From the NCBI RefSeq assembly GCF_902500225.1, contig NZ_LR722657.1, forward strand, positions 1 to 64,000: a stretch of 64,000 nt of DNA. Direction: 5' to 3'. Under the pieces are notes generated by a model, which saw only the letters and a program-made list of their open reading frames with translations, had not been told where the DNA came from and did not search any database. The first letter of the stretch is position 1. Every line of letters begins with the position of its first letter. Origin of the DNA: Buttiauxella massiliensis (lineage in GTDB: Bacteria; Pseudomonadota; Gammaproteobacteria; Enterobacterales; Enterobacteriaceae). Made by a program: the position numbers and the translations under genes. This document shows, one piece after another, positions 39,439 through 50,012 of the stretch.

Positions 39439-39822
39439 TTATATTTTCTTCACAAGCTCAGCAAGGTTCAACCATCCTGTATGCCTGGTAGGTAAATACA
39501 ACAGGGAGATTTCCACAACGTGAGCCATTTTATGAAGAGACTTCATTAAAAATTGATTTGAAGTGATTTTATAACAGCTGGTAATTACTATCTCAGGCTT
39601 TATCTTTGCGTTAAATTCATTGTAATTGTCAATGCTAATGATGTTGGTTCAAGAGCACTCTTTATCCTAATAAATAAAGAGTTATTAAATACCTCGTTCA
39701 TTTTATTAATAGCATGACTAACTGATGAGCTGGACGTTTCTAATAATTCAGCTGCATTAGTGACACTATTAGTGTCCATGACTATCAAAAATATAGAGAT
39801 GATGTGTGTTAAATAAAATCAT
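39439..39822 (-). pseudogene. LysR-type regulator remnant (frameshift plus internal deletion)
   Basis: Reading the minus strand, the start FNTHHLYIFDS is followed by a one-base frameshift near 39780. The frame then continues with TNAAELLETSSSSVSHAINK and VFNNSLFIRIKSALEPTSLALT, a clear LysR helix-turn-helix. The frame stops, and a second phase gives the typical C-terminal tail (HVVEISLLYLPTRHTGWLNL…). Only about 125 codons remain of the usual 300, so the central effector domain is gone. The gene is dead. Its low GC suggests it was acquired. Confidence 0.75.
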
Positions 39823-40407
39823 AAAATAATTAACTACTTGATCAGACTAAGCATATTAATAAAAAGCAAAAGAAACTAAAGTATATCTGCCTTGCCGTTT
39901 AACTAAAAGTTGATGATTCAATAGGTAAATTCTGAATATTAATGATTTAAGCTATTTTAGCTATTATTAACTAATTGATGTTTAGTATTATTAATTTTGT
40001 GTTTTTTTTATTCGAAAAAATAACAAAATGATTGAAACAATAAAATGGATCCTCGTTTAGCGACAATCGATTTCTTTGGATGGGTGGGATGTGTAATTTT
40101 GGCTGCGAAGGCGGTTCTTTAACCGTACAACATGCTGTTATGCCAGTCTTTGTTATCAATCCAATCCACACACCACAGAAGGTGATTTAGTCAACTCGGG
40201 ATTGTATAGTAGCCCCTGGAGTGGCGTTTGTTGTGAATGTTGCAAAAATAGCAACAATTTCATGACAGGTGCACTAAAATCAGCAGAATGGGATAAAACA
40301 ACAAGTTGGACCGTTTTGAGCGGGTAAAAAATCCCAGAAAGTTATGATGTCGGGAGCCAACATGTGGTTTTATCCTTTTCATATAAAAGAAGCTTTGTAA
40401 ATTTAAT

Positions 40408-41169
40408 ATGAGAATACTTTTGAGTAACGATGACGGGGTCAACGCGCCGGGCATTCAAGTTTTGGCGGCCCGACTAAGGGAATTTGCTGACGTGCAGGTG
40501 GTAGCCCCCGACCGTAATCGCAGTGGGGCATCAAACTCACTGACGCTCGAATCTTCATTGCGTACTTTCACGCTCGCAAACGGCGATATTTCTGTGCAGA
40601 TGGGCACGCCGACTGACTGCGTTTACCTTGGCGTTAATGCCTTGATGCATCCGGCTCCTGAAGTGGTGGTTTCCGGGATCAACGCTGGCCCAAATCTGGG
40701 TGATGACGTTATCTATTCCGGCACAGTTGCGGCTGCGATGGAAGGGCGGCACTTAGGTATTCCGGCGCTGGCTGTTTCTCTTAATGGCCATGAGCATTAT
40801 GAAACTGCCGCAGCGGTAACCTGTACGATTTTGCGTGCGCTGATGCGCGAGCCGCTGCGAACCGGGCGCATTTTAAATATTAATGTGCCTGATTTGCCAC
40901 TTGATCAAATCAAAGGTATTCGTGTCACACGCTGCGGTAGCCGTCATCCTTCCGATAAAGTGATTCCGCAAGAAGATCCTCGCGGTAATACCCTGTATTG
41001 GATTGGTCCTCCGGGCGACAAATTTGATGCAGGCCCAGATACCGATTTTGCCGCTGTTGATGAAGGCTATGTGTCGGTTACGCCATTGCATGTCGACTTA
41101 ACCGCCCACAGTGCTCGTGAGGTGGTTAGCCACTGGTTGAGCAAGTCAGGAGTGGATGAGCAATGGTAA
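40408..41169 (+). CDS. surE: 5'/3'-nucleotidase and exopolyphosphatase SurE
   Basis: Metal-dependent phosphatase acting on nucleoside 5'- and 3'-monophosphates and short polyphosphate, linked to stationary-phase survival. In the 253-residue protein the N-terminus [16 protein letters not shown] carries the metal-binding Asp pair, followed by [14 protein letters not shown] and [27 protein letters not shown]. It overlaps pcm by 7 bp. Because truD is now over 1 kb upstream behind a terminator, surE-pcm must use a promoter in the AT-rich insert. The tract tataaaagaagctttgtaaatttaat just upstream is a candidate. Confidence 0.97.
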   Translation: MRILLSNDDGVNAPGIQVLAARLREFADVQVVAPDRNRSGASNSLTLESSLRTFTLANGDISVQMGTPTDCVYLGVNALMHPAPEVVVSGINAGPNLGDDVIYSGTVAAAMEGRHLGIPALAVSLNGHEHYETAAAVTCTILRALMREPLRTGRILNINVPDLPLDQIKGIRVTRCGSRHPSDKVIPQEDPRGNTLYWIGPPGDKFDAGPDTDFAAVDEGYVSVTPLHVDLTAHSAREVVSHWLSKSGVDEQW

Positions 41170-41789
41170 GTAAACGTGTACAAACCCTTCTCGAACAGCT
41201 ACGCAATCAAGGTATCAAGGACGAAAAAGTTCTTGATGCAATTGCGCAGGTACCTCGGGAAAAATTTGTCGATGAAGCGTTTGAGCACAAAGCCTGGGAA
41301 AACACTGCATTACCCATTGGCTCAGGCCAAACCATTTCGCAGCCTTATATGGTTGCAAGAATGACCGAGTTACTTGAACTGACTCCTGAGAGCCGTGTGC
41401 TGGAAATCGGTACGGGTTCCGGGTATCAAACTGCCATTCTGGCGCACCTGGTGCATCATGTTTGTTCAGTTGAACGCATTAAAGGCCTGCAATGGCACGC
41501 AAGGCGACGTTTAAAACAACTCGATCTGCACAATATCTCAACCCGTCACGGTGATGGTTGGCAGGGCTGGCATGCGCGCAGTCCATTTGACGCTATTATT
41601 GTTACGGCAGCACCGCCGGAGATTCCCAGCGAACTGTTAGCACAGCTGGATGAAGGTGGAATTTTAGTTCTCCCTGTCGGCGAAGATCGGCAATTTCTTA
41701 AACGGATTCGTCGCCAGAATGGGGAATTTGTCATTGATACGGTAGAAGCCGTTCGTTTTGTGCCCTTAGTGAAGGGGGAACTGGCATAA
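41163..41789 (+). CDS. pcm: Protein-L-isoaspartate O-methyltransferase
   Basis: Methylates isoaspartyl residues in aged proteins so that they can be repaired. The 208-residue protein has [22 protein letters not shown] (substrate loop), the SAM site [15 protein letters not shown], and [20 protein letters not shown]. It begins inside the end of surE and is followed by a 131 bp gap before nlpD. Confidence 0.98.
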   Translation: MVSKRVQTLLEQLRNQGIKDEKVLDAIAQVPREKFVDEAFEHKAWENTALPIGSGQTISQPYMVARMTELLELTPESRVLEIGTGSGYQTAILAHLVHHVCSVERIKGLQWHARRRLKQLDLHNISTRHGDGWQGWHARSPFDAIIVTAAPPEIPSELLAQLDEGGILVLPVGEDRQFLKRIRRQNGEFVIDTVEAVRFVPLVKGELA

Positions 41790-41920
41790 CCTGGAAATAT
41801 CTTGTTTTTTTCTAAGGGTTTTGGCGTAACGTAACGCGCAGCGAAATTTTGATAGCTGGCCTTAAGCGCCAGTTTTGCCGTATTTTCATACATAAGCATA
41901 TGATTGTTTTTGGGGGATAA

Positions 41921-43051
41921 ATGAGCGCGGGAAGCCCAACTTTTACTTTACGCCGTATTGCAGCGTTGTCGCTGGTTAGCCTTTGGTTAGCTGGCTGTAC
42001 CAGCAATAACAGCCAGGCGCCTATTAGTTCTGTAGGTGGTAGCAGCAATGCCGGTGGCAGTTCATCTGGTGGAATGCTGATTACCCAGCCACCGAAAATG
42101 TCCACTCAAAGCCAGACTCCGCAAATTCAGCCTGTACAGCAGCAGCCAGTAATTCAACCGATGCAAACGCAACCGGTAGTTTCAACGCAAGTACAGACTG
42201 AAAATGGCCACATCGTTTATAACCGCCAGTATGGGAATATTCCTAAAGGTAGCTATACCGGCGGCAGCACGTACACAGTTAAACGTGGCGATACTCTTTT
42301 CTACATCGCGTGGATCACCGGGAACGATTTCCGTGACTTAGCCCAGCGCAACAATGTCCCCGCCCCGTACGGCTTAGAAGTAGGTCAGACCCTGCAAGTG
42401 GGCAGCTCTTCTGGGACGCCAATCACTGGCGGAAATGCGGTTACAACGGCTGATGCCAGCGCGCAAGGCGTCGCTCCGCCACCTGTGCAAAATACCACCG
42501 CAGTGGTTGCTTCTAAACCTGTAATTACGTATTCTGAGGATTCAGGTGAACAGAGTGCTAACAAAATGTTGCCGAATAATAAAGGTACTGCGACTGTCGT
42601 CACAGCACCGGTTACGGCACCTGTGGTTAGCTCTACGACTACTGTACCAACTGCCAGCAGCACGTCCGATAGCGCGCCAATTTCAACCTGGCGCTGGCCG
42701 ACTGAAGGCAAGATTATTGAGAACTTCTCTGCTACTGAAGGTGGCAATAAAGGGATCGATATCGCAGGCAGCAAAGGCCAGGCTGTTGTTGCTACCGCCT
42801 CCGGGCGAGTGGTGTATGCCGGTAACGCGCTGCGTGGTTACGGTAATCTAATCATCATTAAACACAACGATGATTACCTGAGTGCCTACGCCCATAACGA
42901 TACAATGCTGGTCCGGGAACAACAAGAAATCACGGCGGGGCAGAAGATAGCTACCATGGGTAGCACCGGAACCAGTTCAACACGTTTACATTTTGAAATT
43001 CGTTACAAGGGGAAATCCGTCAACCCGCTGCGTTATTTACCGCAGCGATAA
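41921..43051 (+). CDS. nlpD: Murein hydrolase activator NlpD (lipoprotein)
   Basis: Outer-membrane lipoprotein that activates the amidase AmiC during septum splitting. The 376-residue protein has a signal peptide with lipobox LAGC (Cys26), a low-complexity Ser/Gly/Gln-rich linker, a LysM domain (about 118-165, [20 protein letters not shown]) and a C-terminal LytM domain (about 250-376). The LytM site is degenerate (NKGIDIAG where active enzymes have an H-x-x-x-D, and LHFEIR), as expected for an activator rather than a hydrolase. Its coding region carries the rpoS promoter in E. coli, and its 3' end forms the upstream arm of the rpoS leader. Confidence 0.97.
   Translation: MSAGSPTFTLRRIAALSLVSLWLAGCTSNNSQAPISSVGGSSNAGGSSSGGMLITQPPKMSTQSQTPQIQPVQQQPVIQPMQTQPVVSTQVQTENGHIVYNRQYGNIPKGSYTGGSTYTVKRGDTLFYIAWITGNDFRDLAQRNNVPAPYGLEVGQTLQVGSSSGTPITGGNAVTTADASAQGVAPPPVQNTTAVVASKPVITYSEDSGEQSANKMLPNNKGTATVVTAPVTAPVVSSTTTVPTASSTSDSAPISTWRWPTEGKIIENFSATEGGNKGIDIAGSKGQAVVATASGRVVYAGNALRGYGNLIIIKHNDDYLSAYAHNDTMLVREQQEITAGQKIATMGSTGTSSTRLHFEIRYKGKSVNPLRYLPQR
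42990..43020 (+). promoter_or_regulatory. Upstream arm of the rpoS leader (DsrA/RprA/ArcZ pairing region)
   Basis: The segment around gaaattcgttacaagg and ggaaatccgt inside the nlpD 3' end is almost identical to the E. coli rpoS leader stretch that folds onto the ribosome site and is opened by small RNAs. Here it lies about 214 bases before the rpoS ATG, against roughly 93 in E. coli (from memory), because an ERIC element has been inserted between the arms. Confidence 0.65.
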
Positions 43052-43065
43052 GCCGGCAAAATCCT

Positions 43066-43203
43066 AAGCTGCACATAGTTATTTAAGTGGTATCAAGGCG
43101 GCAACTGAGTGAATCCCCGGGAGCTTATTCAAGTAAGTGACTGGGGTGAATGAAGGTAGCCAACGCGGAGAACGCTTAAAGGACGAAGTGCAAGGTAGGT
43201 ATT
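43066..43203 (-). repeat. ERIC element, copy 5, in the rpoS 5' leader
   Basis: Carries the classical ERIC core gtgaatccccgggagctta / aagtaagtgactggggtga, in the opposite orientation to the other copies. The outer arms are more diverged (ttatttaagtggtatcaagg; cttaaaggacgaagtgcaag). It separates nlpD from the conserved sequence gggatcacgggtaggagcc that holds the rpoS ribosome site. Confidence 0.88.
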
Positions 43204-43234
43204 TTGCCCAGGGATCACGGGTAGGAGCCACCTT

Positions 43235-44227
43235 ATGAGTCAGAATACGCTGAAAGTTAACGAGTTAAATGAAGACGCGGAATATGATGAGAATGGAGTT
43301 GAGGTCTTTGACGAAAAAGCCCTCGTAGAAGAGGAACCCAGTGATAACGACATAGCCGAAGAGGAGTTGTTGTCACAAGGTGCCACTCAGCGTGTGCTTG
43401 ACGCAACTCAGCTTTATCTTGGGGAGATTGGTTATTCCCCATTATTAACAGCCGAAGAAGAGGTGTATTTTGCCCGCCGCGCACTGCGTGGTGATATCGC
43501 TTCTCGCCGACGCATGATTGAAAGTAACTTGCGTCTGGTGGTTAAGATTGCCCGCCGTTATAGCAATCGTGGTCTGGCTTTGCTGGACTTGATTGAAGAG
43601 GGGAATCTGGGGCTGATCCGTGCTGTTGAGAAGTTTGACCCAGAACGTGGGTTCCGTTTCTCAACATACGCAACATGGTGGATTCGTCAGACCATAGAAC
43701 GGGCGATCATGAACCAAACCCGTACGATTCGTTTGCCGATTCATATCGTGAAAGAGCTGAACGTTTATCTGCGTACTGCTCGTGAGCTTTCCCACAAACT
43801 CGACCATGAGCCGAGTGCGGAAGAAATCGCCGAGCAACTGGATAAACCTGTTGATGATGTCAGCCGTATGCTGCGTCTCAACGAGCGCATTACTTCAGTA
43901 GACACCCCGTTGGGTGGTGACTCTGAAAAAGCGCTGCTAGACATTCTGGCTGACGAGAAAGACAACGGCCCGGAAGACACCACGCAAGACGATGATATGA
44001 AGCAGAGCATCGTGAAGTGGTTGTTTGAACTGAACGCTAAACAGCGTGAAGTGCTGGCTCGTCGTTTTGGCCTGTTAGGCTATGAAGCTGCAACACTGGA
44101 AGATGTTGGCCGTGAAATTGGTCTGACTCGTGAACGTGTTCGCCAGATTCAGGTAGAAGGTCTACGTCGTCTGCGCGAAATTTTGCAGGCTCAAGGACTG
44201 AATATCGAAGCGTTGTTCCGCGAATAA
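43235..44227 (+). CDS. rpoS: RNA polymerase sigma factor RpoS
   Basis: Master sigma factor of stationary phase and general stress. The 330-residue protein has region 1.2/2 ([81 protein letters not shown]), region 3 with the Lys of the RssB-recognition site ([19 protein letters not shown]), and region 4 helix-turn-helix ([20 protein letters not shown]). Length equals E. coli and no polymorphic truncation is seen. The ribosome site TAGGAGCCACCTT is kept. Translation control should follow the usual small-RNA scheme, but with an ERIC element inside the leader. Confidence 0.98.
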   Translation: MSQNTLKVNELNEDAEYDENGVEVFDEKALVEEEPSDNDIAEEELLSQGATQRVLDATQLYLGEIGYSPLLTAEEEVYFARRALRGDIASRRRMIESNLRLVVKIARRYSNRGLALLDLIEEGNLGLIRAVEKFDPERGFRFSTYATWWIRQTIERAIMNQTRTIRLPIHIVKELNVYLRTARELSHKLDHEPSAEEIAEQLDKPVDDVSRMLRLNERITSVDTPLGGDSEKALLDILADEKDNGPEDTTQDDDMKQSIVKWLFELNAKQREVLARRFGLLGYEAATLEDVGREIGLTRERVRQIQVEGLRRLREILQAQGLNIEALFRE

Positions 44228-44241
44228 TCGACTCTTCAAAT

Positions 44242-44274
44242 AAAAAGCGGTGACTAAGGTCACCGCTTTTTTTA
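44242..44274. terminator. Terminator between convergent rpoS and mutS
   Basis: Stem AAAAAGCGGTGAC / GTCACCGCTTTTT with a four-base loop and T-run; likely bidirectional. It fills the 63 bp that separate the two genes. Confidence 0.92.
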
Positions 44275-44290
44275 TGGTTTTAGTCAGGTG

Positions 44291-46852
44291 TTACACCAGG
44301 TTTTTAAGCCGATAAATCCACTCCAGCGCCTGTCTTGGCGACAGCGAATCCGGGTCTAACGCTTCCAGAGCTTCTACCGCAGGCGAGGTTGCCTCAGCAA
44401 CTGACAGCAACGACATCTGCGTACCATCGACTTGCGTGGCAGCCGTGTTATTAGAAAGCGTTTCCAGTTCACGTAGTTTTTGACGTGCTCGTTTAATCAC
44501 ATCTTTTGGTACACCAGCCAGCGCCGCAACGGCCAGGCCGTAGCTTTTGCTCGCCGCACCGTCTTGCACACTGTGCATAAAGGCGATGGTGTCACCGTGT
44601 TCGATAGCATCAAGATGCACGTTTGCCACACCTTCCATTTTTTCTGGCAGCGTCGTCAGCTCAAAATAGTGCGTGGCAAACAGGGTCAGTGCTTTGATGC
44701 GATTAGCCAGACTTTCGGCACAGGCCCAGGCTAATGACAGACCATCGTATGTGGAAGTCCCACGACCAATTTCATCCATCAGTACCAGGCTATTCTCGGT
44801 GGCGTTATGCAAAATATTTGCCGTCTCGGTCATCTCAACCATAAAGGTTGAACGCCCGGAAGCCAGATCGTCAGCCGCGCCTACGCGTGTGAAAATACGG
44901 TCGATTGGCCCGATCTCTGCCTGCTGTGCTGGAACAAAACTACCGATGTAGGCAAGCAGTACGATCAACGCCGATTGGCGCATGTAGGTGCTTTTACCCC
45001 CCATGTTAGGACCGGTAATAATCAACATGCGGCGTTGAGGTGCGAGACTTAGCGGGTTGGCAATAAACGGCTCACTAAGAACTTGTTCGACGACTGGATG
45101 ACGACCATCAACCACTTTAATCCCCGGTTTATCGGTCAGTTGCGGACAAGTGTAATTCAGGCTGTAAGCGCGCTCAGCAAGGTTAACCAGCACATCCAGT
45201 TCCGCCAAAACAGTAGCACTTTGCTGCAACGCTTCAAGATGTGGCAACAGCGCATCGAACAACTGATCGTAGAGCTGTTTTTCCAGTGCAAGAGCTTTGC
45301 CTTTCGACGTGAGAACTTTGTCTTCGTACTCTTTAAGTTCAGGAATAATATAGCGCTCGGCGTTTTTTAGCGTCTGACGGCGCACGTAATGAATCGGCGC
45401 GTGGTGACTCTGGCTGCGGCTAATCTGGATGTAATAACCATGCACGCCGTTAAAACCGACTTTCAGCGTATCCAAACCAAGCTTTTCACGCTCGCGGATT
45501 TCCAGTTTATCGAGATAATCTGTCGCGCCATCAGCCAGCGCACGCCACTCGTCTAACTCTTCGTGATAACCTGGCGCAATCACGCCACCGTCGCGTACCA
45601 GCACTGGCGGGGATTCCACTACTGCGCGCTCGAGTAATTCACGCAGCTCGGTGAACTCACCCATATTTTCGCGCAGGGTCTGTACATATTCTGTTGGCAC
45701 ATCGGCCAGCATTTCACGCAATTCAGGCAGTTGTTGGAAAGCGTGGCGCATGCGCGCTAAATCGCGTGGACGCGCAGTGCGTAGTGCCAGACGCGCCAGA
45801 ATGCGTTCCAGATCGCCAACCTGACGCAGCACCGGCTGTATTTCAGCGTTACGCTCTTGTAAGGCTGCGATGGTCTGCTGGCGTTTTTGCAGCACGTCGA
45901 TGTTGCGAATTGGCATGTGCAGCCAGCGTTTCAGCATGCGGCTACCCATCGGCGTGACGGTGCAGTCCAACACGGAGGCGAGCGTATTTTCAAAGCCACC
46001 AGACAGGTTCTGGGTTATCTCCAGATTACGGCGTGTTGCCGCATCCATAATGATGCTGTCTTGCTGGCGGTCCATGGTGACGGAGCGAATATGCGGCAGG
46101 GAAGTGCGCTGCGTATCTTTAACGTACTGCAGCAAGCAGCCCGCGGCACACAAAGCATGATGAGCATTTTCAACACCAAAGCCAATCAAGTCGCGGGTAC
46201 CAAATTGCATATTCAATTGTTGGCGTGCGGTGGATATTTCAAACTCCCACAGTGGACGACGACGCAAGCCACGGCGGCCTTCAATCAAACGCGTCTGGGC
46301 AAAATCTTCCGCATACAGCAGTTCAGCTGGATTGGTACGCTGAAGTTCGGCGGCCATGGTTTCGATATCTTCAGGCTCTGACAGACGAAAACGCCCGGAG
46401 CTGATATCAAGCGTCGCATAACCAAAGCCTTTACCGTCTTGCCAGATTGCAGCCAGCAGGTTGTCCTGGCGCTCTTGCAGCAGGGCTTCATCGCTGATGG
46501 TGCCTGGTGTAACGATACGCACGACTTTGCGCTCGACAGGCCCTTTGCTGGTGGCCGGGTCGCCAATCTGTTCGCAAATGGCGGCAGATTCACCCAGATT
46601 CACAAGCTTGGCTAAATAGTTTTCGATGGCGTGATGTGGAACACCCGCCATTGGAATCGGTTCGCCCGCGGATGCACCACGTTTAGTCAGAGAGATATCG
46701 AGCAGTTGCGACGCACGTTTTGCATCGTCATAAAACAACTCGTAAAAGTCGCCCATGCGATAGAACAACAGGATCTCAGGATGCTGAGCTTTCAGGCGCA
46801 GATACTGCTGCATCATGGGGGTGTGGGCGTCTAAATTTTCCGTTGTACTCAT
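44291..46852 (-). CDS. mutS: DNA mismatch repair protein MutS
   Basis: Recognises base mismatches and small loops and starts methyl-directed repair with MutL and MutH. The 853-residue protein has the mismatch-reading Phe36 and Glu38 in [11 protein letters not shown], the connector and lever domains, the clamp, and the ABC-type ATPase (Walker [10 protein letters not shown], Walker [18 protein letters not shown]). The C-terminal tetramer region ends [14 protein letters not shown]. Intact by length and motifs. It converges directly with rpoS, without the variable genes that lie between them in E. coli. Confidence 0.98.
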   Translation of the reverse strand: MSTTENLDAHTPMMQQYLRLKAQHPEILLFYRMGDFYELFYDDAKRASQLLDISLTKRGASAGEPIPMAGVPHHAIENYLAKLVNLGESAAICEQIGDPATSKGPVERKVVRIVTPGTISDEALLQERQDNLLAAIWQDGKGFGYATLDISSGRFRLSEPEDIETMAAELQRTNPAELLYAEDFAQTRLIEGRRGLRRRPLWEFEISTARQQLNMQFGTRDLIGFGVENAHHALCAAGCLLQYVKDTQRTSLPHIRSVTMDRQQDSIIMDAATRRNLEITQNLSGGFENTLASVLDCTVTPMGSRMLKRWLHMPIRNIDVLQKRQQTIAALQERNAEIQPVLRQVGDLERILARLALRTARPRDLARMRHAFQQLPELREMLADVPTEYVQTLRENMGEFTELRELLERAVVESPPVLVRDGGVIAPGYHEELDEWRALADGATDYLDKLEIREREKLGLDTLKVGFNGVHGYYIQISRSQSHHAPIHYVRRQTLKNAERYIIPELKEYEDKVLTSKGKALALEKQLYDQLFDALLPHLEALQQSATVLAELDVLVNLAERAYSLNYTCPQLTDKPGIKVVDGRHPVVEQVLSEPFIANPLSLAPQRRMLIITGPNMGGKSTYMRQSALIVLLAYIGSFVPAQQAEIGPIDRIFTRVGAADDLASGRSTFMVEMTETANILHNATENSLVLMDEIGRGTSTYDGLSLAWACAESLANRIKALTLFATHYFELTTLPEKMEGVANVHLDAIEHGDTIAFMHSVQDGAASKSYGLAVAALAGVPKDVIKRARQKLRELETLSNNTAATQVDGTQMSLLSVAEATSPAVEALEALDPDSLSPRQALEWIYRLKNLV

Positions 46853-47101
46853 AGTTTTTCTTTTTTAATCCATTGAATTAAAAGTTAATTGTGATTTTTT
46901 ATTATTGTTAGTGTTCACATTATCTCATGAAGCTGATTTGTCGTGAAAAGCTTCGCTATTACACCACATAACTCTGCGATCACACATTGCCAAAAGGCAG
47001 GAAAACTTCGCATCGTCTCGCAGAGTCTGTTACTACCACTGTGATTTTGATTTACCATAAGTAATACACATTCGTCGTTAGCTATATGGATATCCCAACA
47101 C

Positions 47102-48175
47102 ATGCGTTACTCCGTCGCGTTACTTCCGCTTATTGTTTTGCTCGCTGCTTGTAGCAGTAAACCGAAAACAGAAACACAGCCTCAACAAACCGGCACGCCT
47201 ACTGGGGGGTTCTTGTTGCAACCGCAGCATGATGTGTTTATACAGACGGGGGATTTTGCTAACAATCCAGAAGCTGAGAAATTCATCGATAAAATGGTGA
47301 ATAAGCATGGTTTTGACCGCCAGCAATTGCACGAAGTGCTTTCTCAGGCCAAACGACTGGATTACGTTTTGCGTTTAATGGACCAGCAGGCACCGACTAC
47401 TGCACCACCAGCAGGTCCAAACGGTGCATGGCTACGCTATCGCGGCAAATTTATTACCCCTGATAATGTGCAAAATGGTGTCGCGTTCTGGAATCAATAT
47501 GAAGACACCCTTAAACGCGCATACCAGGTTTACGGTGTGCCACCAGAAATTATTGTTGGAATTATTGGAGTTGAAACACGTTGGGGCCGTGTGATGGGGA
47601 AAACGCGGATTGTCGATGCACTTGCTACGCTCTCGTTTGCCTATCCTCGCCGTGCGCAATACTTCTCTGGCGAACTGGAAACCTTCCTGTTGATGGCGCG
47701 TAACGAAGGCGATGACCCGCTGGCATTGAAAGGTTCATTCGCTGGGGCGATGGGCTACGGCCAGTTTATGCCTTCGGCCTTTAAAGAATATGCGGTGGAT
47801 TTCAATGGTGACGGCCATGTAAACCTGTGGGACCCGGAAGATGCTATCGGCAGTGTAGCGAACTACTTCAAAGGCCATGGCTGGGTGAAAGGTGATTTGG
47901 TTGCGGTTCCTGCCAACGGCCAGGTGCCGGGGCTTGCGAACGGTTTTAAAACTAAATATTCCGTTTCCGCGCTGGCTGAGTCTGGTTTAAGCCCAACCGC
48001 TTCTCTGGGCAACCACCAGGAGGCAAGCTTGTTGCGCCTGGATATGGGCGATAGCTACCAGTACTGGTATGGTTTGCCGAACTTCTACACCATCACTCGT
48101 TATAATCACAGCACGCATTATGCGATGGCGGTCTGGCAGCTAGGTCAGGCGGTTGCGCTGGCTCGCGTTCAGTAA
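47102..48175 (+). CDS. mltB: Membrane-bound lytic murein transglycosylase B
   Basis: Outer-membrane lipoprotein that cleaves peptidoglycan with formation of 1,6-anhydro-muropeptides. The 357-residue protein has a signal peptide with lipobox LLAAC (Cys17). The catalytic Glu is in IIGVETRWGRVMGK, followed by LKGSFAGAMGYGQFMPSAFK and an EF-hand-like Ca/Na loop DFNGDGHVNLWDPEDA. The N-terminus is four residues shorter than in E. coli. It is followed by the minus-strand gut/srl operon. Confidence 0.97.
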   Translation: MRYSVALLPLIVLLAACSSKPKTETQPQQTGTPTGGFLLQPQHDVFIQTGDFANNPEAEKFIDKMVNKHGFDRQQLHEVLSQAKRLDYVLRLMDQQAPTTAPPAGPNGAWLRYRGKFITPDNVQNGVAFWNQYEDTLKRAYQVYGVPPEIIVGIIGVETRWGRVMGKTRIVDALATLSFAYPRRAQYFSGELETFLLMARNEGDDPLALKGSFAGAMGYGQFMPSAFKEYAVDFNGDGHVNLWDPEDAIGSVANYFKGHGWVKGDLVAVPANGQVPGLANGFKTKYSVSALAESGLSPTASLGNHQEASLLRLDMGDSYQYWYGLPNFYTITRYNHSTHYAMAVWQLGQAVALARVQ

Positions 48176-48181
48176 CAGAAT

Positions 48182-48203
48182 GCTCGCCCCTCATGGGGCG
48201 GGC
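48182..48203. terminator. GC-rich hairpin between mltB and gutQ
   Basis: Stem GCTCGCCCC / GGGGCGGGC (one T-G pair) with loop TCAT in the short gap between two convergent genes. There is no U-tract, so it may be a weak terminator or an RNA 3'-end stabiliser. Confidence 0.5.
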
Positions 48204-48212
48204 ATCGTAAAC

Positions 48213-49178
48213 TTAAAGAATCCCCGCTTGATGGAAGTCGTGCAGGTTTATTGCACCCACTAATTTTCCGCCTCCATCCACTACGGGCGCGGCACTGATG
48301 CGTTTTTTCATCAGTATCTCTTTAGCATCAATAGCGCGAGCTTCAGCATTGAGTACGATGCCGGAACGGGTCATTGCAGCATTAATGGATGCTTCAAGTT
48401 TTCCACCTCCAACCAGCCAACGGCGAAGGTCTCCATCGGTAAATACACCTGTTACCAAGTTGTCTTGACTACACACCGCTACCAGGCCAAGACCGGTGCG
48501 GCTTAACTCCAGCATGGCATCCATCACTGTGGCATTATCTGTAACGACCGGAAGTTGATCTTCTGTGCGCATCAGATGGTGAACGCGATTCAACAAGCGA
48601 GCACCCAGAGCCCCAGCAGGATGGGAACGCGCAAAATCTTCTTCATTAAAGCCGCGTTCTTGCATCACGGCCATCGCCAAAGCGTCACCCATCATCAATG
48701 TATTTACTGCGCTTGATGTTGGAGCAAGGCGCATTGGGCAAGCTTCACGCTCCACGGAAATATCCAGCGTGGCGAGCGCGGCTTTCGCCAAAGGTGACTC
48801 AGATTTCCCGGTAATCGCAATCAGTGAAATGGCTTTCTCCTGTAAGCGTGGGATGATCAGATCAAGCTCTTTGGCGGTGCCAGAATAGGATATAAACAGC
48901 AGAATATCGCGGCTTTCAATCATGCCCAGATCGCCATGCAATGCTTCCGCAGGGTGGACAAAGAAAGCGGGGGTTCCTGTGCTGGCAAGTGATGCAGCAA
49001 TTTTCTTACCGATATGCCCGGATTTCCCCATGCCGGAGACGACCACTTTTCCCTGGCAGGTCAGTACCGCGTTTGCGGCGGCAACAAAATCTTTGCCCAA
49101 ACGATCCGGCAGACGGCTGGCTTCTTGTAATTCAAGGAGTAATGTTTCCCGCGCGGCATTGATCATACGTTCACTCAT
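48213..49178 (-). CDS. gutQ: Arabinose 5-phosphate isomerase GutQ
   Basis: Interconverts D-ribulose 5-phosphate and D-arabinose 5-phosphate; a paralogue of KdsD, here tied to sorbitol use. The 321-residue protein has a SIS domain ([42 protein letters not shown]) and two C-terminal CBS domains (about 205-321). The ATG chosen lies just after GGAGGTGACC and gives MSERM; an in-frame GTG two codons upstream is part of the ribosome site. It overlaps the end of srlR by 8 bp. Confidence 0.95.
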   Translation of the reverse strand: MSERMINAARETLLLELQEASRLPDRLGKDFVAAANAVLTCQGKVVVSGMGKSGHIGKKIAASLASTGTPAFFVHPAEALHGDLGMIESRDILLFISYSGTAKELDLIIPRLQEKAISLIAITGKSESPLAKAALATLDISVEREACPMRLAPTSSAVNTLMMGDALAMAVMQERGFNEEDFARSHPAGALGARLLNRVHHLMRTEDQLPVVTDNATVMDAMLELSRTGLGLVAVCSQDNLVTGVFTDGDLRRWLVGGGKLEASINAAMTRSGIVLNAEARAIDAKEILMKKRISAAPVVDGGGKLVGAINLHDFHQAGIL

Positions 49179-49944
49179 GGTCACCTCCAGTCACGATAAC
49201 GTTCACACCTTTTTCCCGTAGCGCAGTTAAAAATTCTGCGCTGATACCGCTGTCAGTAATGATGGTATCGACACTCTCCAGACCGCAGACGATATTCGGA
49301 CTTTTACGACCAAATTTTGAAGAGTCGGCCATCAGGATCACCTGGCGCGCAGCACTGCACATTGCCTTGCTGACGGTGTAGACCTCGTTAAAAGTCGTCA
49401 CTCCCGCATTCAGATCTATGCCATCGGTACCCATAAACAGTTTGTCGAAGCTGAAATGTTCGAAGGCAGTTTCGGCCAGTTGACCATGGAACGATGCCGA
49501 TTTTTTACGGAAAGTTCCGCCAGGCATCAGAATGGTTTGTTCGTTATCCAGTTCTGAAAGTGCATTCACGATATGCAGGCTATTGGTCATCACTGTGATG
49601 TTGTTGAAACGCTGGAGTAGGGGAACCATCTGTAACACGGTGCTGCCCGCGTCCAGAATGATGGAGTCGCCATCATGGATGTACTGGACTGCTACATCGG
49701 CAATTTTCTGTTTTTGCTCAGTATTAATGAGCGTTTTATGGTCAATTGGCGGGTCTGGCTCATCTTTACTGAGCACGACGCCGCCATAGGTACGTATTAC
49801 CGAACCGGCAGTTTCCAGTAAGACCAAATCTTTACGAATCGTCGTGCCCGTTGTTTGAAAATGATGAGCGAGATCTTCTACAGAACACTTTCCCTGTTTT
49901 TGCAGGTGTTCCAGAATCGCCGCCTGCCGTTGACGTGGTTTCAT
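49171..49944 (-). CDS. srlR: Glucitol operon repressor SrlR (DeoR family)
   Basis: Represses the sorbitol operon and is released by a sorbitol-derived signal. The 257-residue protein has an N-terminal DeoR helix-turn-helix ([40 protein letters not shown]) and a C-terminal DeoRC sugar-phosphate domain ([33 protein letters not shown]). It matches E. coli in length. It lies downstream of gutM with a 68 bp gap, in the same direction. Confidence 0.96.
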   Translation of the reverse strand: MKPRQRQAAILEHLQKQGKCSVEDLAHHFQTTGTTIRKDLVLLETAGSVIRTYGGVVLSKDEPDPPIDHKTLINTEQKQKIADVAVQYIHDGDSIILDAGSTVLQMVPLLQRFNNITVMTNSLHIVNALSELDNEQTILMPGGTFRKKSASFHGQLAETAFEHFSFDKLFMGTDGIDLNAGVTTFNEVYTVSKAMCSAARQVILMADSSKFGRKSPNIVCGLESVDTIITDSGISAEFLTALREKGVNVIVTGGDHE

Positions 49945-50012
49945 AGGTTCTTATTACCTTGCAATAATTTCCGATTTGCTAATTCCGCAAGCAATAAGCA
50001 TTCGAAACGAAA

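Larger units (their letters stand above)
39279..40407. other. AT-rich insert between truD and surE with decayed genes
   Basis: About 1.13 kb of clearly lower GC than its neighbours, lying where E. coli has none. It holds a terminator, a broken LysR gene on the minus strand and, from about 40075 to 40400, short protein-like plus-strand frames in different phases. One of these contains GLYSSPWSGVCCECCKNS; another ends in [14 protein letters not shown] just before surE. I do not recognise the plus-strand remnants. No IS ends or direct repeats were found by eye. Confidence 0.65.
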
